64,000 nt of DNA from Cricetomys ansorgei (Eukaryota; Chordata; Mammalia; Rodentia; Nesomyidae). Below are positions 11,363 to 24,612 of this stretch, piece after piece. The notes below the pieces were generated by a model. It ran no database searches and had not been told where the DNA came from. It saw nothing but the letters and a program-made list of their open reading frames with translations. The first letter of the stretch is position 1; each line of letters opens with the position of its first letter. The DNA is taken from assembly GCA_026225945.1 (NCBI GenBank), contig JAMJFZ010000181.1, forward strand, positions 248,001 through 312,000. The letters run 5' to 3'. The position numbers and the translations under genes are program-made.

Positions 11363-11589
11363 CTACTCCTATTATTTCAACTCCTTCTACTTCAAGTCAT
11401 CTTAGGTTTTGTCTACTTTTCAAATTATTTACTCTTTCATACACACAACACACACACACACACACATATTCTTGATCAGTTTCTCGATTACTTTTCTAAC
11501 CCTATCTCCTTTTACCCTCTTCCTGAGTTCCTCTTATATTTCCGTGTCTTCCTGTGGCCCAGTGCATTTATTCAGGGATGGAGTAGCAT
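11363..11589. other. Pyrimidine-rich DNA with a short (CA)n run
   Basis: (CA)n at about 11443-11466. No gene seen. Confidence 0.45.
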
Positions 11590-11800
11590 AGGTGGGCGAA
11601 TTCTCTTGAAAAGAGCACGTGGCTACATCCCTACTCCTCTCATAGTAACTGCCAATGGCTCCTCAGTGAAAAGTGTGCCTTTATGAACTCCTCCTTCATC
11701 CATAAAGTGATGGCCCTGTCTTGTCCAGATAGATACAGCATCTAAGAGTTTATGTGTGCCGTTATCAAGTTGCAAAGTCACTGTTTTTGCATTTCAGAGT
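11590..11800 (+). repeat. Rodent L1-associated non-coding repeat fragment
   Basis: AGTAACTGCCAATGGCTCCTC, CCTTCATCCATAAAGTGATG, TGTCTTGTCCAGATAG and TAAGAGTTTATGTGTGCC follow a rodent repeat also seen at about 41.04-41.6 kb. Strongly diverged. Confidence 0.55.
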
Positions 11801-12725
11801 TCTTAGAAATTTTTGTCATCCCCATTTTAAAAGATATTTTTCGTATTAAGGATCTGTAAGCTCCTGGACCTGTCATAATGTCTTACTTTCTTAGATGCTT
11901 TTTGTCTTGTACATCCATTGAGATTGGCATGTCATTCAGTTTGTATATTTCCTTTCTTCCTATACTTTGGGTTTGTTCATTTTATTTTACATGGGTCCTC
12001 ATATGGTTTCATGTCTTCATTGCTATTTAAGGGGAACGCCAATTTTGACAACAGATGTGACTTGACATCAGCCCCATATTTATTTAAACTGTGCCCCTCA
12101 TGAGGTTCTGAGACAGCAGCACTTAGGAAGTGATTCTGAACAAATGTGTAGAACTAAGAGTATTAATAATCAAGTAGGAAAGAGTGGGGACAGAGGAAAG
12201 AGTAAAGTGTGAACAAGAGAGACAGGATATGTCTTAGACTTATGAGAAGTTATAGAGAAAATAACACAGAATTGGGACAACTAAGGAAGTCATAAATGAG
12301 CTTCAGGAGAGACAGAGCTGGAACAAAACCGTTGAAATACGTAAGTATAATAAATATGAAAATGGAAATAAAAGCTAAAGTTAAAAATAAAGTACAAAAT
12401 ATTTTATTCATCTTTCTGGTTGGGATGAATGCGGTTTCTCTACCTCCTCCCCTACTCTATGTAGGAGACTTCAGAGGAAAGAGCAACTGATCTTAATTCA
12501 AACAAGTTAAATTGGTGACAGAGGTTCGCATTTTTGTCTCTACTTTCTTCAGGAACTTCCTCATCTGAAAATCCCTGCCTGCCCATTCCTCTGCTGTCTG
12601 TGCTGTCCTGGGGAATATAATCTCCCCACGAGTCTCTCTGCACCCAAGGTCCTGAGTGGATGTGGAGGAATTATTTGTGATTGTTTTGACCTTATCACTG
12701 GGAGAGGTTCCTTCAGATTTCAGTT
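11801..12725. other. Unique DNA, no gene seen
   Basis: Frames 11918-12103, 12296-12490 and 12452-12643 are short and featureless. No recognised transposon. Confidence 0.4.
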
Positions 12726-12771
12726 CTGTGTGTGTGTGTGTGTATGTGTAAGAGAGAGAGAGAGAGAGAGG
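12726..12771. repeat. (TG)n-(AG)n compound microsatellite
   Basis: TG units then AG units on the same strand. Confidence 0.95.
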
Positions 12772-14014
12772 AATCCCACCTACAGTTCTTGTCAGAAAAG
12801 AATTGCTCTCACTAGGCCTGACTCATGCTTTGCACAGTTCTGAAAATGATAATCATTTTTTTGAAATTACATTATAATCACAATCTCTTTCCTCCATCTA
12901 TGGAAGGGGGAATGCTTGTGGGACTTCTCACTTTTTGAGTCAATGGTATGTGTGCCTTCCTATACTAGTTATCTTAGAGAATCTTAACACAAGGCTCCTG
13001 TGATGCATTAGGGCTGCCATTTTCCACAGTCAGTGCTGCTCGTTCTGTCTTTCTGCCTGTGGTCTATGGACATTTCTCTACAGGCCAGTTGGACTTTTTC
13101 TGATTTGCCAATCGTATAGTACCAATGCTCAGGAGCTAGTACTGTGAGCAGCCTGGCCTAACAAGCAACACTTGATGGCTACTTCTGGCTACTTCTCTGC
13201 ACAAGGCATTTTGTATCTCTCTTCAAATATTCACTTTTTTATGGTGTTTTTTGTCACAGAAATAGAGGTCTTTTTCTCTATTACTGTTTTCTTGTGCAAG
13301 GTCACACAGACACAGTCCATAATCTAATGTTTCTCTAAAGACTTTTCATCTGGTTCAGTAAATTAAAGAATCTTGTTTAAAGGACATGAAAGTGTAAGAA
13401 TGATATCTCATCAAACACAGAGTTCTGATAAAATATATAAATTATAGAAAGGAACAAAAAAAATCCTGGGGTGGCTGAAATGAGGTATTAAACAGCTTTG
13501 AATTTGAAGACACAATATTATCCACCTTGAGAAATAGAAAAATTTTATAAAAATTTAAAAAGGAATTAAAGAATTATAAAAATAAAGAGAAATAAGAAAT
13601 GAACAGGGATTCAGAGACCTGATGGTTGTTAGCAAAAGTGCATTCATACACATAAAGGGAATTCTAAGGGAGACCAAAGATAGAGAAATATATTTTAAAA
13701 AATAATGAAAATAGGATGATTTTCGGTGTCAAGCTTCAGTCTCAAAAGTGGATATAGTTTTTTTTTTTTTTTCCAGAACAATATGGTGATCAGATCTCTT
13801 TTCTCTGGTGTATGTTTGTATTGTCATAGTTGTGAATCTCTTATCTGGAAGTATGGAGTTGACTCTGGGCACTCCATTCCATTGGTGCCTGTTTTTAAAC
13901 CACATTGATTTACTGTACCTTTTCTACAAGTCAATTTTAGCTCAGATTTGTAATACCTCTAGCTCCCTCTCTCTGTCTCTCTTTCTCTAGATCTTTGGTT
14001 ATTTGGTTGGAATC
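12772..14014. other. Unique AT-rich DNA, no gene seen
   Basis: T-run at about 13759-13772 and a TCTC run at about 13965-13989. No recognised transposon body or coding signal. Confidence 0.4.
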
Positions 14015-14500
14015 TTATTAGCAATGTGGATGCTCATCAATTGACTAGAATTAAGACGATGATGTGATCAAGAACCTTACTTCTGGCTGATAGCCATAAA
14101 AAATTATGTCAGCATATCAAGGAAATATTTACATACACAGCAATATGTGGAAAGATTAGATGCTGATAAACAAATGAATAAGGAATACATGGTTTCTGAG
14201 TGTAATACAAGATTTTTGGGCCATAAAATATTAATGAGCTACTATTTTCAATAAAATGTGTGAAAATACAGGATTTTCCTGTTAAATTAAATAAATTAGA
14301 CACAGAAAGAAAATATTTCATGGCTTCAATAATAGATGATATAAAACAAACACCAACCTGAATAGATAAAGATGATGAATAGAAGCTCAGAAGAGTTGGC
14401 AGTATGGGGCCTAAAGGGAGATGAGAAGGTAGACGCTGGAGCACAAACACATAAAATAATGAGTAAACACTTTGGCTACCATCATTCATAGTTACTTACT
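14015..14500 (+). repeat. Ancient LINE-1 (L1MA-like) 3' end
   Basis: Diverged L1 tail: CTCATCAATTGACTAGAATT, GATAGCCATAAAAAATTATG, TTAAATAAATTAGACACAGA, AAGAAAATATTTCATGGCTTC, AATAGAAGCTCAGAAGAGTTG, GCAGTATGGGGCC. The 126-codon antisense frame 14109-14489 lies wholly in this repeat and is not considered a gene. Confidence 0.65.
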
Positions 14501-16360
14501 ATTTAATTGATATATAATGAGAGTAAAACAGTTCAAAGTCTCCAAACACAAAGAGAAGAAATATTAATTACCCTAATTTGAGCATGTTATGTTATATGCA
14601 TGCCCTGAGATATCACACTAGGTTTCATAATAAGGTATAATGTCATATGTTAATGAAAAATGTTAAAACTATTCAAGGATAGGGAATTAACTGCCATGAT
14701 TTGATCACTACATGCTGTATACACGTGAAAGTGATTTAGTAACGAACGTATTTGTTAATTTAAATTAAAGGTAAATGAAGTCTACTAATAAAATACAAAA
14801 AAAGAGAGAGAGACAGAGAGAAAGGTATAAAAACAATTCACTGTCCAGGAAGCTCAGCCAGTTTCCTGCAGGATAAGTTCAGGCAGGCATAGATGCTTAT
14901 AGATGTCATATCACGTACCTCACAATGAAATGTTGTCTTGCAAAGAATTATTATCAACGCCAGAAACTGTGAGTGTATTAAAGGTGATTTAAAAAATAAC
15001 AGACAATCTAGGATTAGTGACTGTGACAAAATGTCGCTGTCAGAACTTACCTTCATAACGAGAGAACAGATAGGATTCATTTCATGTTCCTTAAATTCTT
15101 AGCTTTCTTTTCTCCTTCCTGATTCATGTCATTTTTAAAAGTAGCCATTGAAGTAACAAGTTGGATCTAAAAGATGAGAAAAGGTCAACAGAACGGCAGC
15201 CACTTGCTCATGAAATTCCAGGGTGGGAACTAGTCAACAAGAAATTATAATTCAGATACTGATATTAAATGCAAAAATTTGGCATTAGTCTCTCAAGACA
15301 CACTGTGACATTTACTTTAATAAATTTAAAACTGCAAGGACAAGCTTGGAAAAAATATTTATGCCTCTTTGGTACTCCTCTTAACTATCATAAAATGTTC
15401 ATGCTTATTGATTCTTTGGATAGAGTTGCACATTTTTTCAAAGGCATGGCTTTATTCACACATGAACAAATGATACAAGGTTAAAAACTTGTGTTTACTG
15501 TGTCTTCTATGTACTTCGGCATACCAGTTAGACAAAATCTCTTCAAAGATAACATTCTAATGGAGAAAGCAAAACAATAAGCAAGCAGTAGTATGTGCAT
15601 AATAAGACAATTTCAGGTGTTTTCAAGAAGTAATAGGTGTGTAATTTATGGTACCCAACAAATAGGAAAGTGCAGGGATCCTGTTCAAATAGTATTAACA
15701 ATTTTAAGACCTAAATGAGTTTTAACCAAGAAAGAAGCTTTTTTTTTAGTACTGACCCCTATCAAGCTATATATGTCACAGGCCCATGATGCCAAGCCAG
15801 ATAAAGCAGGTTATATGATTTGGATAGTATTCAACAACTTGTTGAGAAGTAATAGTACAGTTTAAAGGTTGTAAAGTACTTAAAGCAAAACTCTTTTTTC
15901 AAATAATTATATATGCTACTTAAATGGATATCTGTTTTTCTAACGAAGTTCATGCTATTTCAAATATTTCAGCTATCAAGATATAGTCTAAATGCATATT
16001 TTCACTAAATGAATAATATGTACTATTTTTATGAAAGAATGAAATCATCCTTTAAATTCAGGAAAATCTTCCTGCTCTTTATCAGTTTTCTGACCTTGAC
16101 CTGGATCATTGAACTTTTCAAACTTCAGCATAAAGAGGAATAATAAATCACAGCATTGATGTTGTTTTAGAAGTGAAATAAGATAATTGTAATGCAAGAT
16201 ACTTAGCAAAATGCCAGAATAGAATAAATTCTAGAAATTCTTATCACTAGTCAAAAACAATAGTTACTATTGGTAATTTCTAACAGATGCTCTATTCTCA
16301 AGAAAGTATCTTTTATTTGCCAGTTTTATTTCAAGATATGATTTAAGTGTCTTGGTTATT
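14501..16360. other. Unique AT-rich DNA, no gene seen
   Basis: A GA-rich run lies at about 14803-14823. Frames 14838-15080 (minus) and 15269-15484 (plus) have no recognisable domain. Confidence 0.4.
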
Positions 16361-16363
16361 CAT

Positions 16364-16399
16364 GTAAATAAAATAAAAATAAAATAAAATAAAATAAAA
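16364..16399. repeat. (AAAAT)n microsatellite
   Basis: Six or seven AAAAT/AAATA units ending in AAAAG; resembles the tail of an eroded retroposon but no body is visible upstream. Confidence 0.9.
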
Positions 16400-16774
16400 G
16401 TCCTTCCTGCCACTGTGCTCATCATGTCTCTAAATCAATAAGCAGTGAGTGAAGTCATTTTGCCTGTTCCTGTGATTGGTTCTAATTACCAAAGAAAGAT
16501 TGGGCAGGCCCAACAGTAACAGTGAGGAAGTGTAGGGCTAGTAAATAGGAGATAATATATTTTATGAATAAACTTAATGGCAAACCAAACACATAAATTC
16601 AGGCATGGCTGGTATACGATCCAAACACTCAGGGGATAAAGTTTCCTTGGCAGGCAAGGAATCACAACACATTAACATGCTTGCTGGGTCAAAAAATATC
16701 AAATAGTTGCAAATATTAAATGTAGGCTATGAACACATGACCAGTTGTATAAATGAAGACTATAATAGATATGA

Positions 16775-16952
16775 GTATTTCTTATTTAGTTAAGGAATAT
16801 GCTCGCATGGGTTTATGTAGAGTATATGCAAACGCCAAATTTTGATTTCAGCAAAGGGGGACACGGGAGGAGTTGGAGGAAGGAGAAAAGGGTGTGATTG
16901 GTTTAGATGCAATACTCATGGCTGAAATTCCCTCAGAAATGAAAAAAATAAT
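16775..16952 (+). repeat. LINE-1 3' end remnant
   Basis: GGGAGGAGTTGGAGGAAGGAG, AAAAGGGTGTGATTGGTTTA, GATGCAATACTCATGG and an A-rich end resemble the terminal block of rodent L1 3' UTRs. The upstream portion is not readable. Confidence 0.5.
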
Positions 16953-19900
16953 CCATTCTATGTTGTCTACCTACTAAGTCATCCACTCACAGCACACAGT
17001 GTCTTCTTCTTCTCTTGTCTTTCAGAAGCAAATGATAGTCTGACTTTCAGAATTATCTTTTGAGAAGAGAAGTTGAACGTTTAAAATTACCTTATAGTAT
17101 TTAAAAATATTTTACTTTGCATTTCAAATCTTGTCTAGTCGAAGAATGTGCACATTTTCTCATAATAGGTAATGGACTTTAAGGGTTCTGTTGGGATCTG
17201 AGTACTGTCACGGAAATGCTTTGGGCTTTTAAAAATGATGGTTAAGAGAGAGGCAAATGACTCATACTACCTCTACTACCTGGTAAGGTTGGAATCTTCA
17301 GTTTAGAATGTGATAGCTGAAAAACACAATCTTTAACAAAGAAACTTTAATATTCCAAGAGAGAATCTATCCACTTAATGTCTAGTTACTGGGGCCTGAA
17401 TCACAGCAAGGAAAGCAGACCAAGAATAGAATGAATATAGATTCTGAAACAAAAAAGAGGGATCCTTCTGGAAGAAGGAATATCAACACTGGCTGAGGTC
17501 AAGCTTCCACAGGAACTGGGAATAAAGCCCCAAGCACAAGTTGCAATAGATGCGGTTCTCTGTTTACTTGGTTCAGAAAATCCAGTATAGTACTTTGAAG
17601 ATGTGCTTTTCTTTTCAGGAATTGATTAATGAGATGGCATGGGGAATGCACTAACAAGAAGTACTGTGGGATTCACACCTAAACCATGGTGCTGTCCTTC
17701 ATATGTCAACAATGTTCTTTTCGAACAAGTCTGTTTTTGTCCTTACTTGATTTAGTTCAGGTGTTTAAACTACCTGGACTTAGACAGCTAAAGTGATCAA
17801 GTATTTTGCATTTTTACCAGCCAAAGCCATTTGGACTCACTCGGGAAACTTAGGTTCTGAACCCCTGAATGTTTTCCCTTTAAGAAAGATTTTTGTTGAC
17901 TCAGAGTAAATAAAAAAAAAATACTGTGAGCTTCATAATGAGTTGGCAAATTAACAAAATATGCTCTGAGTGAAAATCTGATTCTATTCTGTGACGGAGG
18001 GTCAGTTTCAGCTCCTGTCTTTCTTTCTAACACTCCAAAACATGGCATATTCTACTAGCCTAATTGTATCCCAACACCCGTCACTAGACATTCAAAAGAC
18101 AGCCTTGGGCAAGACTTTCTGTTGTTAAATGTATTTTTCTTATATGAGTTTTCCTAATGGCAACATGAGCTATTGTCTCTGGTTGCTTGTACTATTTCCA
18201 AGTGAATGTGACCTTTCTATAAGCCCTCAGGAGAACTTGTATAAAAACATTTTATCTTTTCACCTCAATTCAGTTTCTTTCTGAAAAAAAAAAAAAAAAA
18301 ACAGACAAAGAAGCCGAGAATTTTCATTTAATATTCACTGTATGTAATTCCTGTCTCAGACTAAGTCTAAACAAGGAAGCAGACAGTAGATGTGGGTCTT
18401 GGTGTCCTTAACATTTGAATGCCAAGGAAACATTTAATTGCTGTTTGTTGCGTACATAGAATTTCCATTTGGGTGAAAGCGTATGTCTATGAACCTTATA
18501 TTCTGTTCTGAGTCCTTATTTGCAAACACTGAATAATAATCTAAGCCAGCCTAAGCACTAGTGACAATGGTCTTGCTCTAAACTCCGACATGAATCAAGA
18601 AAATAAATTTGCACGTTCTTCTCTTCATGTTTTCTTTAACCAGAGGCAACTAGTCCATTTTCCCCAACTTTGATATCTTAAGTAGAGATTGAGATAATTT
18701 CACCTGATCTGTGGTAGTTAAAGAATGTTTAGGGTCATGCTTCATACATCCTTATCTGTAACAATGATTTGAGGTGCTACATGAATGATAATCCCTTTGA
18801 ATGTGGTCTAGCACAGGAGAAGTCACTAATCAATGTCATTTATTTTGTTTTGAGAGTCTCAAAGTCATTTAGTTGTCAACTAGTTACAATAGAGGAGGCT
18901 AGGAGAGATGATGGCAGACCTAGAGATCACTGACAAAGGGGAAAGTGGATCCTATGTGAAAAGGAAAAGGTGTTGGAGGAATTGAACTCACTTGGTCCTT
19001 TCTGATAATTAAATTTCTCTCATTTATGGTGTGCATGGCTGTGGAATCTTAACCAATTATCATGGCTTGTTGATCACTGATTTAGTGAAAGTTTATGAAA
19101 TATATACGATGCTAGAGCAATTTGAGGTATTTCTGGAGTGGGCTTCCTCAAGCACAGGTACTATAAATACCACAACTCTGAATGTGCCTCTTTGCTCTCT
19201 GAGTATAGCCTCCAATGTATGAATTCGTCTGTGCTAATGAGAAACATTTGATAAGGAAAATTCATGATGTCTAGCAAAACTGTAGATTTCAATCTCCAGG
19301 AAGACATGGGCTGATAGTGAAGAAGGTGACTTGCTCTTCGGTCGTCATTAGCTTCTAGGTAAAACCAGCAGTATCATTAGAGGCTTTATTTCCTGTGTCC
19401 CAGCAAGCAACATGCTTATCCTTCCTAAACAAAAGGTGCAGTTGTTTTGGCTCATGCATACTTAATTAGATAATAGGAATTACTGGCAATGCTGTGATTA
19501 AACAGGCAAACTGGAGAATGTATAGTTTTGAATCTCTCCGATGCAGCTCCCCAGGCAGAGAGATAATTTGAAATGAGTTGACTCCAATTTAGAGTCAATC
19601 AACAAAAGCACACTGAATACTTATTACATGATTAGAGTAAACTGCCTGAAAGGGATATTTCTGAATGTGTGAAGCCATTGACTTTAACTTTGGGGACTGT
19701 GGAAACTGCAAGTGTAACATGCAGACCAAATAACTGGGAAAGGCCACTTTAGTGAGGTCTTGCAAGAATTCTTGCTGGCATGATCAGTCCAGATGATCCT
19801 GACTCCTCTAATTATGCCAAGATAGCAGCTTAGCACAATGGAGTCTATGTTTTTAAATGTTGACTAAATGCTTTATTAAGAAAAGATCTGTTGAAAATGA

Positions 19901-19985
19901 TTGAGAAGAAAATCAATTTTCCAATGCAGTAGGGTTATGTGCATGTCTTGGTCATGTGTGCATATAAAACAATATTAACATCTAC
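16953..19985. other. About 3 kb of unique DNA, no gene and no young transposon seen
   Basis: Only an A18-type homopolymer at about 18284-18301 stands out. Frames 17797-18048 and 19031-19222 are short and featureless. The absence of recognisable rodent-specific insertions makes the stretch a fair candidate for comparative alignment. Confidence 0.45.
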
Positions 19986-19989
19986 CTTT

Positions 19990-20215
19990 TGATTATTATT
20001 TCATTCAATAAGTATTTACTGACCATATTGTACTTAGATGAAATTACTCTGAATTACAGAAATTTAGGAAATGAAACATATAATCTTGTTCTGTAACAGA
20101 AAAACAGCCAAGCACAACAAGTCAATACACTGATTATTCTGTCAGGTGATACACAGTTATCACAAAGGCTCTTTCACTGAGGAGTGAAGGGAACTAGGCC
20201 TCCAGGTGGAATCTG
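19990..20215 (-). repeat. L2-type LINE 3' end remnant, antisense
   Basis: CATTCAATAAGTATTTACTG opens the reverse complement of an L2 3' end. Weaker agreement follows through ATCTTGTTCTGTAACAG, AAGTCAATACACTGATTATTC and GAACTAGGCCTCC. Call is tentative. Confidence 0.45.
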
Positions 20216-20360
20216 TGATCAATGGCAAAGTTAATGACTCCTATAGATGACTGCAGCACTAGTGTGGTGATCGCCTTTTGCTCTATGGGACAGACCAGAG
20301 AGCAAAGAGTAAGTAACCAGATGATTGTGTTCGCTAAATCAGACACGTTAAAGTCCAGTC

Positions 20361-20585
20361 CTTATAAGATAGCAAAGTGGTTAAATTCACAGGTTTAGAC
20401 TCAAAATTATGATGTTCCAATCCCAGTTACCCATTTTAATAGTGTTTTCTTGTTCAGTTACTTAATCTCAGTAAATAAATGCTCCCTCATTTATAAAATG
20501 AGGATGGTAATTTCTTTGTGAGACTCAGGGTGAACAAAGTTAAGCATGTAGCATAGTAATTTGTTAAATGGATAACTAGCAGGCA
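20361..20585 (+). repeat. MIR SINE, sense
   Basis: Clear MIR order: TAGCAAAGTGGTTAAATTCAC, GGTTTAGACTC, CCAATCCCAGTTACCC, TCAGTTACTTAATCTCAGTA, CTCATTTATAAAATGAGGATG, GTAATTTCTTTGTGAGACTC, AAGTTAAGCATGTAGCATAG. Confidence 0.88.
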
Positions 20586-22030
20586 TTTCTTTGTATTCTT
20601 ATACCTTAGGAATTTCAGAAATGAAAATCGCTTGGGAAGTCTTCCAATCTATTTCAATCAAATTAGAGGAAGAAACTTGGGATACATATGAAATGTGTTG
20701 TCCAGATCAGAGTAAGACACGGAAATGACTAAGCTGGATGAATCCCCAACTCCAGGATAATGTGACTGTAACTAGACAGATAAATAAACAAACTTTCAGC
20801 ATGCTGAACTAAGTGACCCTAACCTCCCGTCTCTGGGAGTTATTTGATCCTTGCTGTTGGACAATATTGTAGGCTGAAGAGACATTCTTTGCTGTAACTT
20901 GATAGAAACGAGTATATGCACAAATATTTAATATCTAAAGTCAAAACATATCACATTTTAAAGATAATTTATCTTTTGAATGACAAGGTGTTGATTTAAT
21001 ATACCAATATTTATGTATGTTACATAGTAAATTAAACCCCCAGTTCCTAATATATCTAACACATATAGTAATTCAGGTGAAGAATGTCAACCCCAGTTGT
21101 CTTCACAATAAATCACCTCTAGATAGAACTTTGGTATCTCTGCAGTCTGGTGAGTCAGAAATAAGAGTGAGGAGTACAAAGAACCAGAGAGGAAACTTAC
21201 GCTGAGAAAAGGAAGAAAGTAGAACCAAGTGGAAAGGCAAGCTGACCACCTTGGGCTTTAAGCTTCCTAGGTATTCTGCAGCAGACACATCTATAAACTG
21301 TCAGCATAGATTCCTAACACGCTAGAAAGAAATGATGAATTGTGTATTTGTGACATTTCTTCCTCGTAGATTCCAAATGAGGACAGTTTGAGTTTTGTAG
21401 TTGGTTTTTTTTTTCTGATTTTGTGGTAGAAGCGAGAGTGCCAATTCTTAGATTGATTAGGGCTTCCAGTGCCCAAATCAAGAAGTTATCTATTCCTGTC
21501 TTTAACTATAGTTAGTGATCATGCCTATAATTTTTCATTTTATTCTTGATGGTTTCTGTTGGTTTTTTTTCTCTTAAAATAACAGAAACACATTTCTTAG
21601 ACTGGGTGCACACTTCCTCCAAGGATTCCATGGGAGCTGGTGTTCTTTGCATTGCTGAGGTGTCCTGCTGCCATGAAAGTTCTTGATCTGTGGAAACCAC
21701 ACTTCAACCCTTCCCTTCCTGCTCACCATCCTTCCTCCTTTGACATACTCTCTACGTATTTTTCATAAGGATATTAGCCAGAATTCCAGCCCACTGGATA
21801 ATCCAAGATAATCTCTCAGAATTCTTACCTCAACATTCTTAGTGCTATTATAAAGACTTACTTTTACCAACTCTGTCAACATTTTAACTTCTCAGAAATT
21901 GAATGTGGACCTATACTTGGAGACAGAGGATGGTTTGTTTTGATTATAAAAACCTTTCCTTTGTACTTAGGTCCCTGAAACTTAATGAACATAAGTGTAA
22001 AACGGGCAGGTTCAAAAGTCCTTCTATCAC
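20586..22030. other. Unique DNA, no gene seen
   Basis: Short frames (e.g. 21017-21205, 21512-21700) have no recognisable features. A T-run lies at about 21406-21414. Confidence 0.4.
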
Positions 22031-22034
22031 CAGT

Positions 22035-22212
22035 TTCAGAGTTGGATGAACCAAGATTGAACTGCGGTGAAAAATTAGGTGAGCAATTTCAAGTGTCTGA
22101 CTTTTACTCTCCTCATTTATAAAATAAAACTGTTAATTCTGAGCTCTTGGATCTGTTGTGAAATGCAAACACAATCATATATAGTCCTTGGTGTCTTGTC
22201 TAGAACATAAAA
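22035..22212 (+). repeat. MIR-like SINE remnant
   Basis: GTTGGATGAACCAAGATTG, CTCCTCATTTATAAAATAAA, ACTGTTAATTC, TTGTGAAATGCAAACACAAT and GTCCTTGGTGTCTTGTCTAG follow the second half of MIR with many substitutions. Confidence 0.55.
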
Positions 22213-23960
22213 CAAGTTAGTAAAAGAGACTCACAGCAACAACACAGAGATTAGATCCCATCAATATGAGTTTTTCTTATCCAAAAAGGTGAGTGTAGAA
22301 CTTAATGTATATTACACATTTGCATCACCCTTCATTTTTAACAAAATCTGTGTTTTTGTTCTTTTTAAATTGAGCTTCTAAGTGTGTGCTTCAGGGGCAT
22401 TAACGACACTCATATCATTGTTTAATGCTACTGATTTAAACTGGTATTCTGTGATTATATTCTATGCCAACATTGCTCTACTTTTTAGGCCAATAATTGG
22501 TACTGTTGTCAAATGGTCAAATGCCTTTTCTCCAGCTATTAAAACAATAATATAGTTTCTATTTTATACTATCTTAAATAAAGTGTATATTAGACATTTT
22601 GATAATGAAATGTCCTTTTATTTCAAGAATTATATTCATAGAAGCTATTACTGGGGTCCATGTAATATCTAGAAAAGTTTATACATCCCATGAGTATGCA
22701 GAGTTGGAAAGTAGGACACGGATTTAGACCAACAAAGGAATGTAGAAGCAGGAGTTACTTTCAACCACACATCTAAAAAGTGAAACAGAAAAGATGATGG
22801 TGATCCGAACTGATGTGAAAACGTTTCCTTTCAGTACATAAGGTTTTGTATAAAAGGAGTGCGTGGATGCTGTTTCTGGTAAGATGTTTGCTTCTTTTTC
22901 AGCACAGCAAATTTGCAAACAGGATTCATATATGAATATTTTATTATCACGTGACATTTCTAGGATTAATAGAAACACCCCCTTGTGATCAATGCTTTTA
23001 CTCAATATGTCGGTTCAACCCACAAACCCATAAGATTCCTATTGAAACAGATATTTTTAAGCTGTTGATTCTTCTGTGTTGACCAATAATCAGTTTTTCT
23101 TATGGTGCTAATTGAAATGATAAACACTGAAGATGTGGCATCATCTCACTGGAGATAAACCAGACTATCCTTAGTATATAAAGATAGGAAAAGGCTTCTT
23201 TTACTAATTTTTTTCTAAAATTTACAAAAATAATTTATTCTGAGGAAGAAAGCCATTCAGGTATGAGCTCGACCCTGCTCCTACATTCTCAATGGGGAAA
23301 AAAGAGAAAATTCAATTTGAGGATCTTAGGCAGTCACTGAATGCCATGCAGGTCTGTGTCTTTAATTATACATCTGTAGGAAATGCAAAATGGCAACTAG
23401 AAATTCTAAGCATATTTGAGGGAGAGAAAAATAATCCACTGGTATGTGCAGAAAAGGAGACAGATTTGTCTTTTTTTTCTGTGGAAAAACTCAGGTAATA
23501 GAGAAAAATTGGATTTCAACACACAAAAAAAATTTGGAGCTGTTCAAGTGGATGCCTGTAGCTGATTTGCAGACAAGCCACATCCTTTTGAAACGCTATG
23601 GCCATCATGGAAACGTTGACAGGATGTGAGGAATTCAGCACTAGTGGAGTACAGGGACAAGTGTAATCCATGTTGTTAACATGATGAGGTTACTATAATC
23701 AAGCAATTGGTAAAGAAATAAGCCTATTATGACATTCAATGTCCAGTCTTTTAATTAAATCCGATTGTCAAGTAATTGAGTAACATGGGATTCTGCCACC
23801 ACCTACATCAAGGATCCAGTCAGAGCAGTAGAGCAATAATTTGGACAAGATCTTTTCAAGTAAGAACCTGACAACTCAGTAGGACTATTTTCCATCTTCA
23901 ATTTGATTTAGAATGTAAGTGGAAGGGTAGCTGACCCTTTTAAGCCAATTACTTCTATTT
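22213..23960. other. Unique AT-rich DNA, no gene seen
   Basis: Frames 22724-23005 (minus) and 23292-23498 (plus) were read and give no recognisable protein family. Confidence 0.4.
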
Positions 23961-23972
23961 CTCTATCTATCC

Positions 23973-24026
<54 letters not shown>

Positions 24027-24027
24027 T
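23961..24027. repeat. (TCTA)n microsatellite
   Basis: About 16 TCTA/ATCT units with one CCATC interruption near the start; long and nearly perfect, so likely length-polymorphic. Confidence 0.97.
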
Positions 24028-24410
24028 TTTATGCTTTGTTGTCTTTCCCAAAACTCAAAATCAATAATGGAAGGGCACGACAAGAAAAATGAGATACTTT
24101 TAAAAATGAGAGAATTAATACTAAACCCATTTATCAGAATTCTAGCCTTCCCAGGTGATGGATCACCTTCTGATAACCACTTAGATAAAACACTATTATA
24201 GTGTCCAAAGCAAAGCCTTTGACGAGCACAGACCAGCTCACAAATGTTCAGAGGAATGTCAGGTTGATTCTTCAGCTGTTAATGCTGTGCCAAACTTTAG
24301 ATATATCCAAGATACAATGGGGCACTAGAATTCTCTGCTCTGCACGAATCACCATTGGATGTACTTATATTTTGTCACAAAAAGAATGACTTTTAAAAGT
24401 GAATTTTAGG
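24028..24410. other. Unique DNA, no gene seen
   Basis: A 62-codon frame at 24201-24389 is featureless. Confidence 0.4.
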
Positions 24411-24612
24411 TGGGCTGGAGAAAAGGTTTTGCAGTTATGAGCACCTGGTGCTCTTGTAGAAGACCCAAATTTGATCTCCAGCACCCAATTAAGTGGCTCA
24501 CAACTTCCAGTAACTCATACTCCAGAGGATCTTAGGTTCTCTTCTGGCTTCCTTGGAAACCGTACTTATATTCAGTACATGGATGTCTCCCCATGTACAC
24601 AACTTTTTAAAT
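24411..24612 (+). repeat. B2-family SINE, sense
   Basis: tRNA-derived head GTGGGCTGGAGAAAAGG, TTATGAGCACCTGGTGCTC, GATCTCCAGCACCCAA, then the B2 body AGTGGCTCACAACTTCCAG, CCAGAGGATCTTAGGTTCTC, TTCTGGCTTCC and GTACACAACTTTTTAAATAG. Pol III A and B box regions are mutated, so it is presumably silent. Confidence 0.9.

Noticed and set aside
14109..14489. 126-codon minus-strand frame
   Set aside because: Lies antisense to a degenerate ancient L1 tail.
23961..24027. Regular repeat spacing considered as a CRISPR-like array
   Set aside because: Simple tetranucleotide repeat without spacers, in mammalian DNA.
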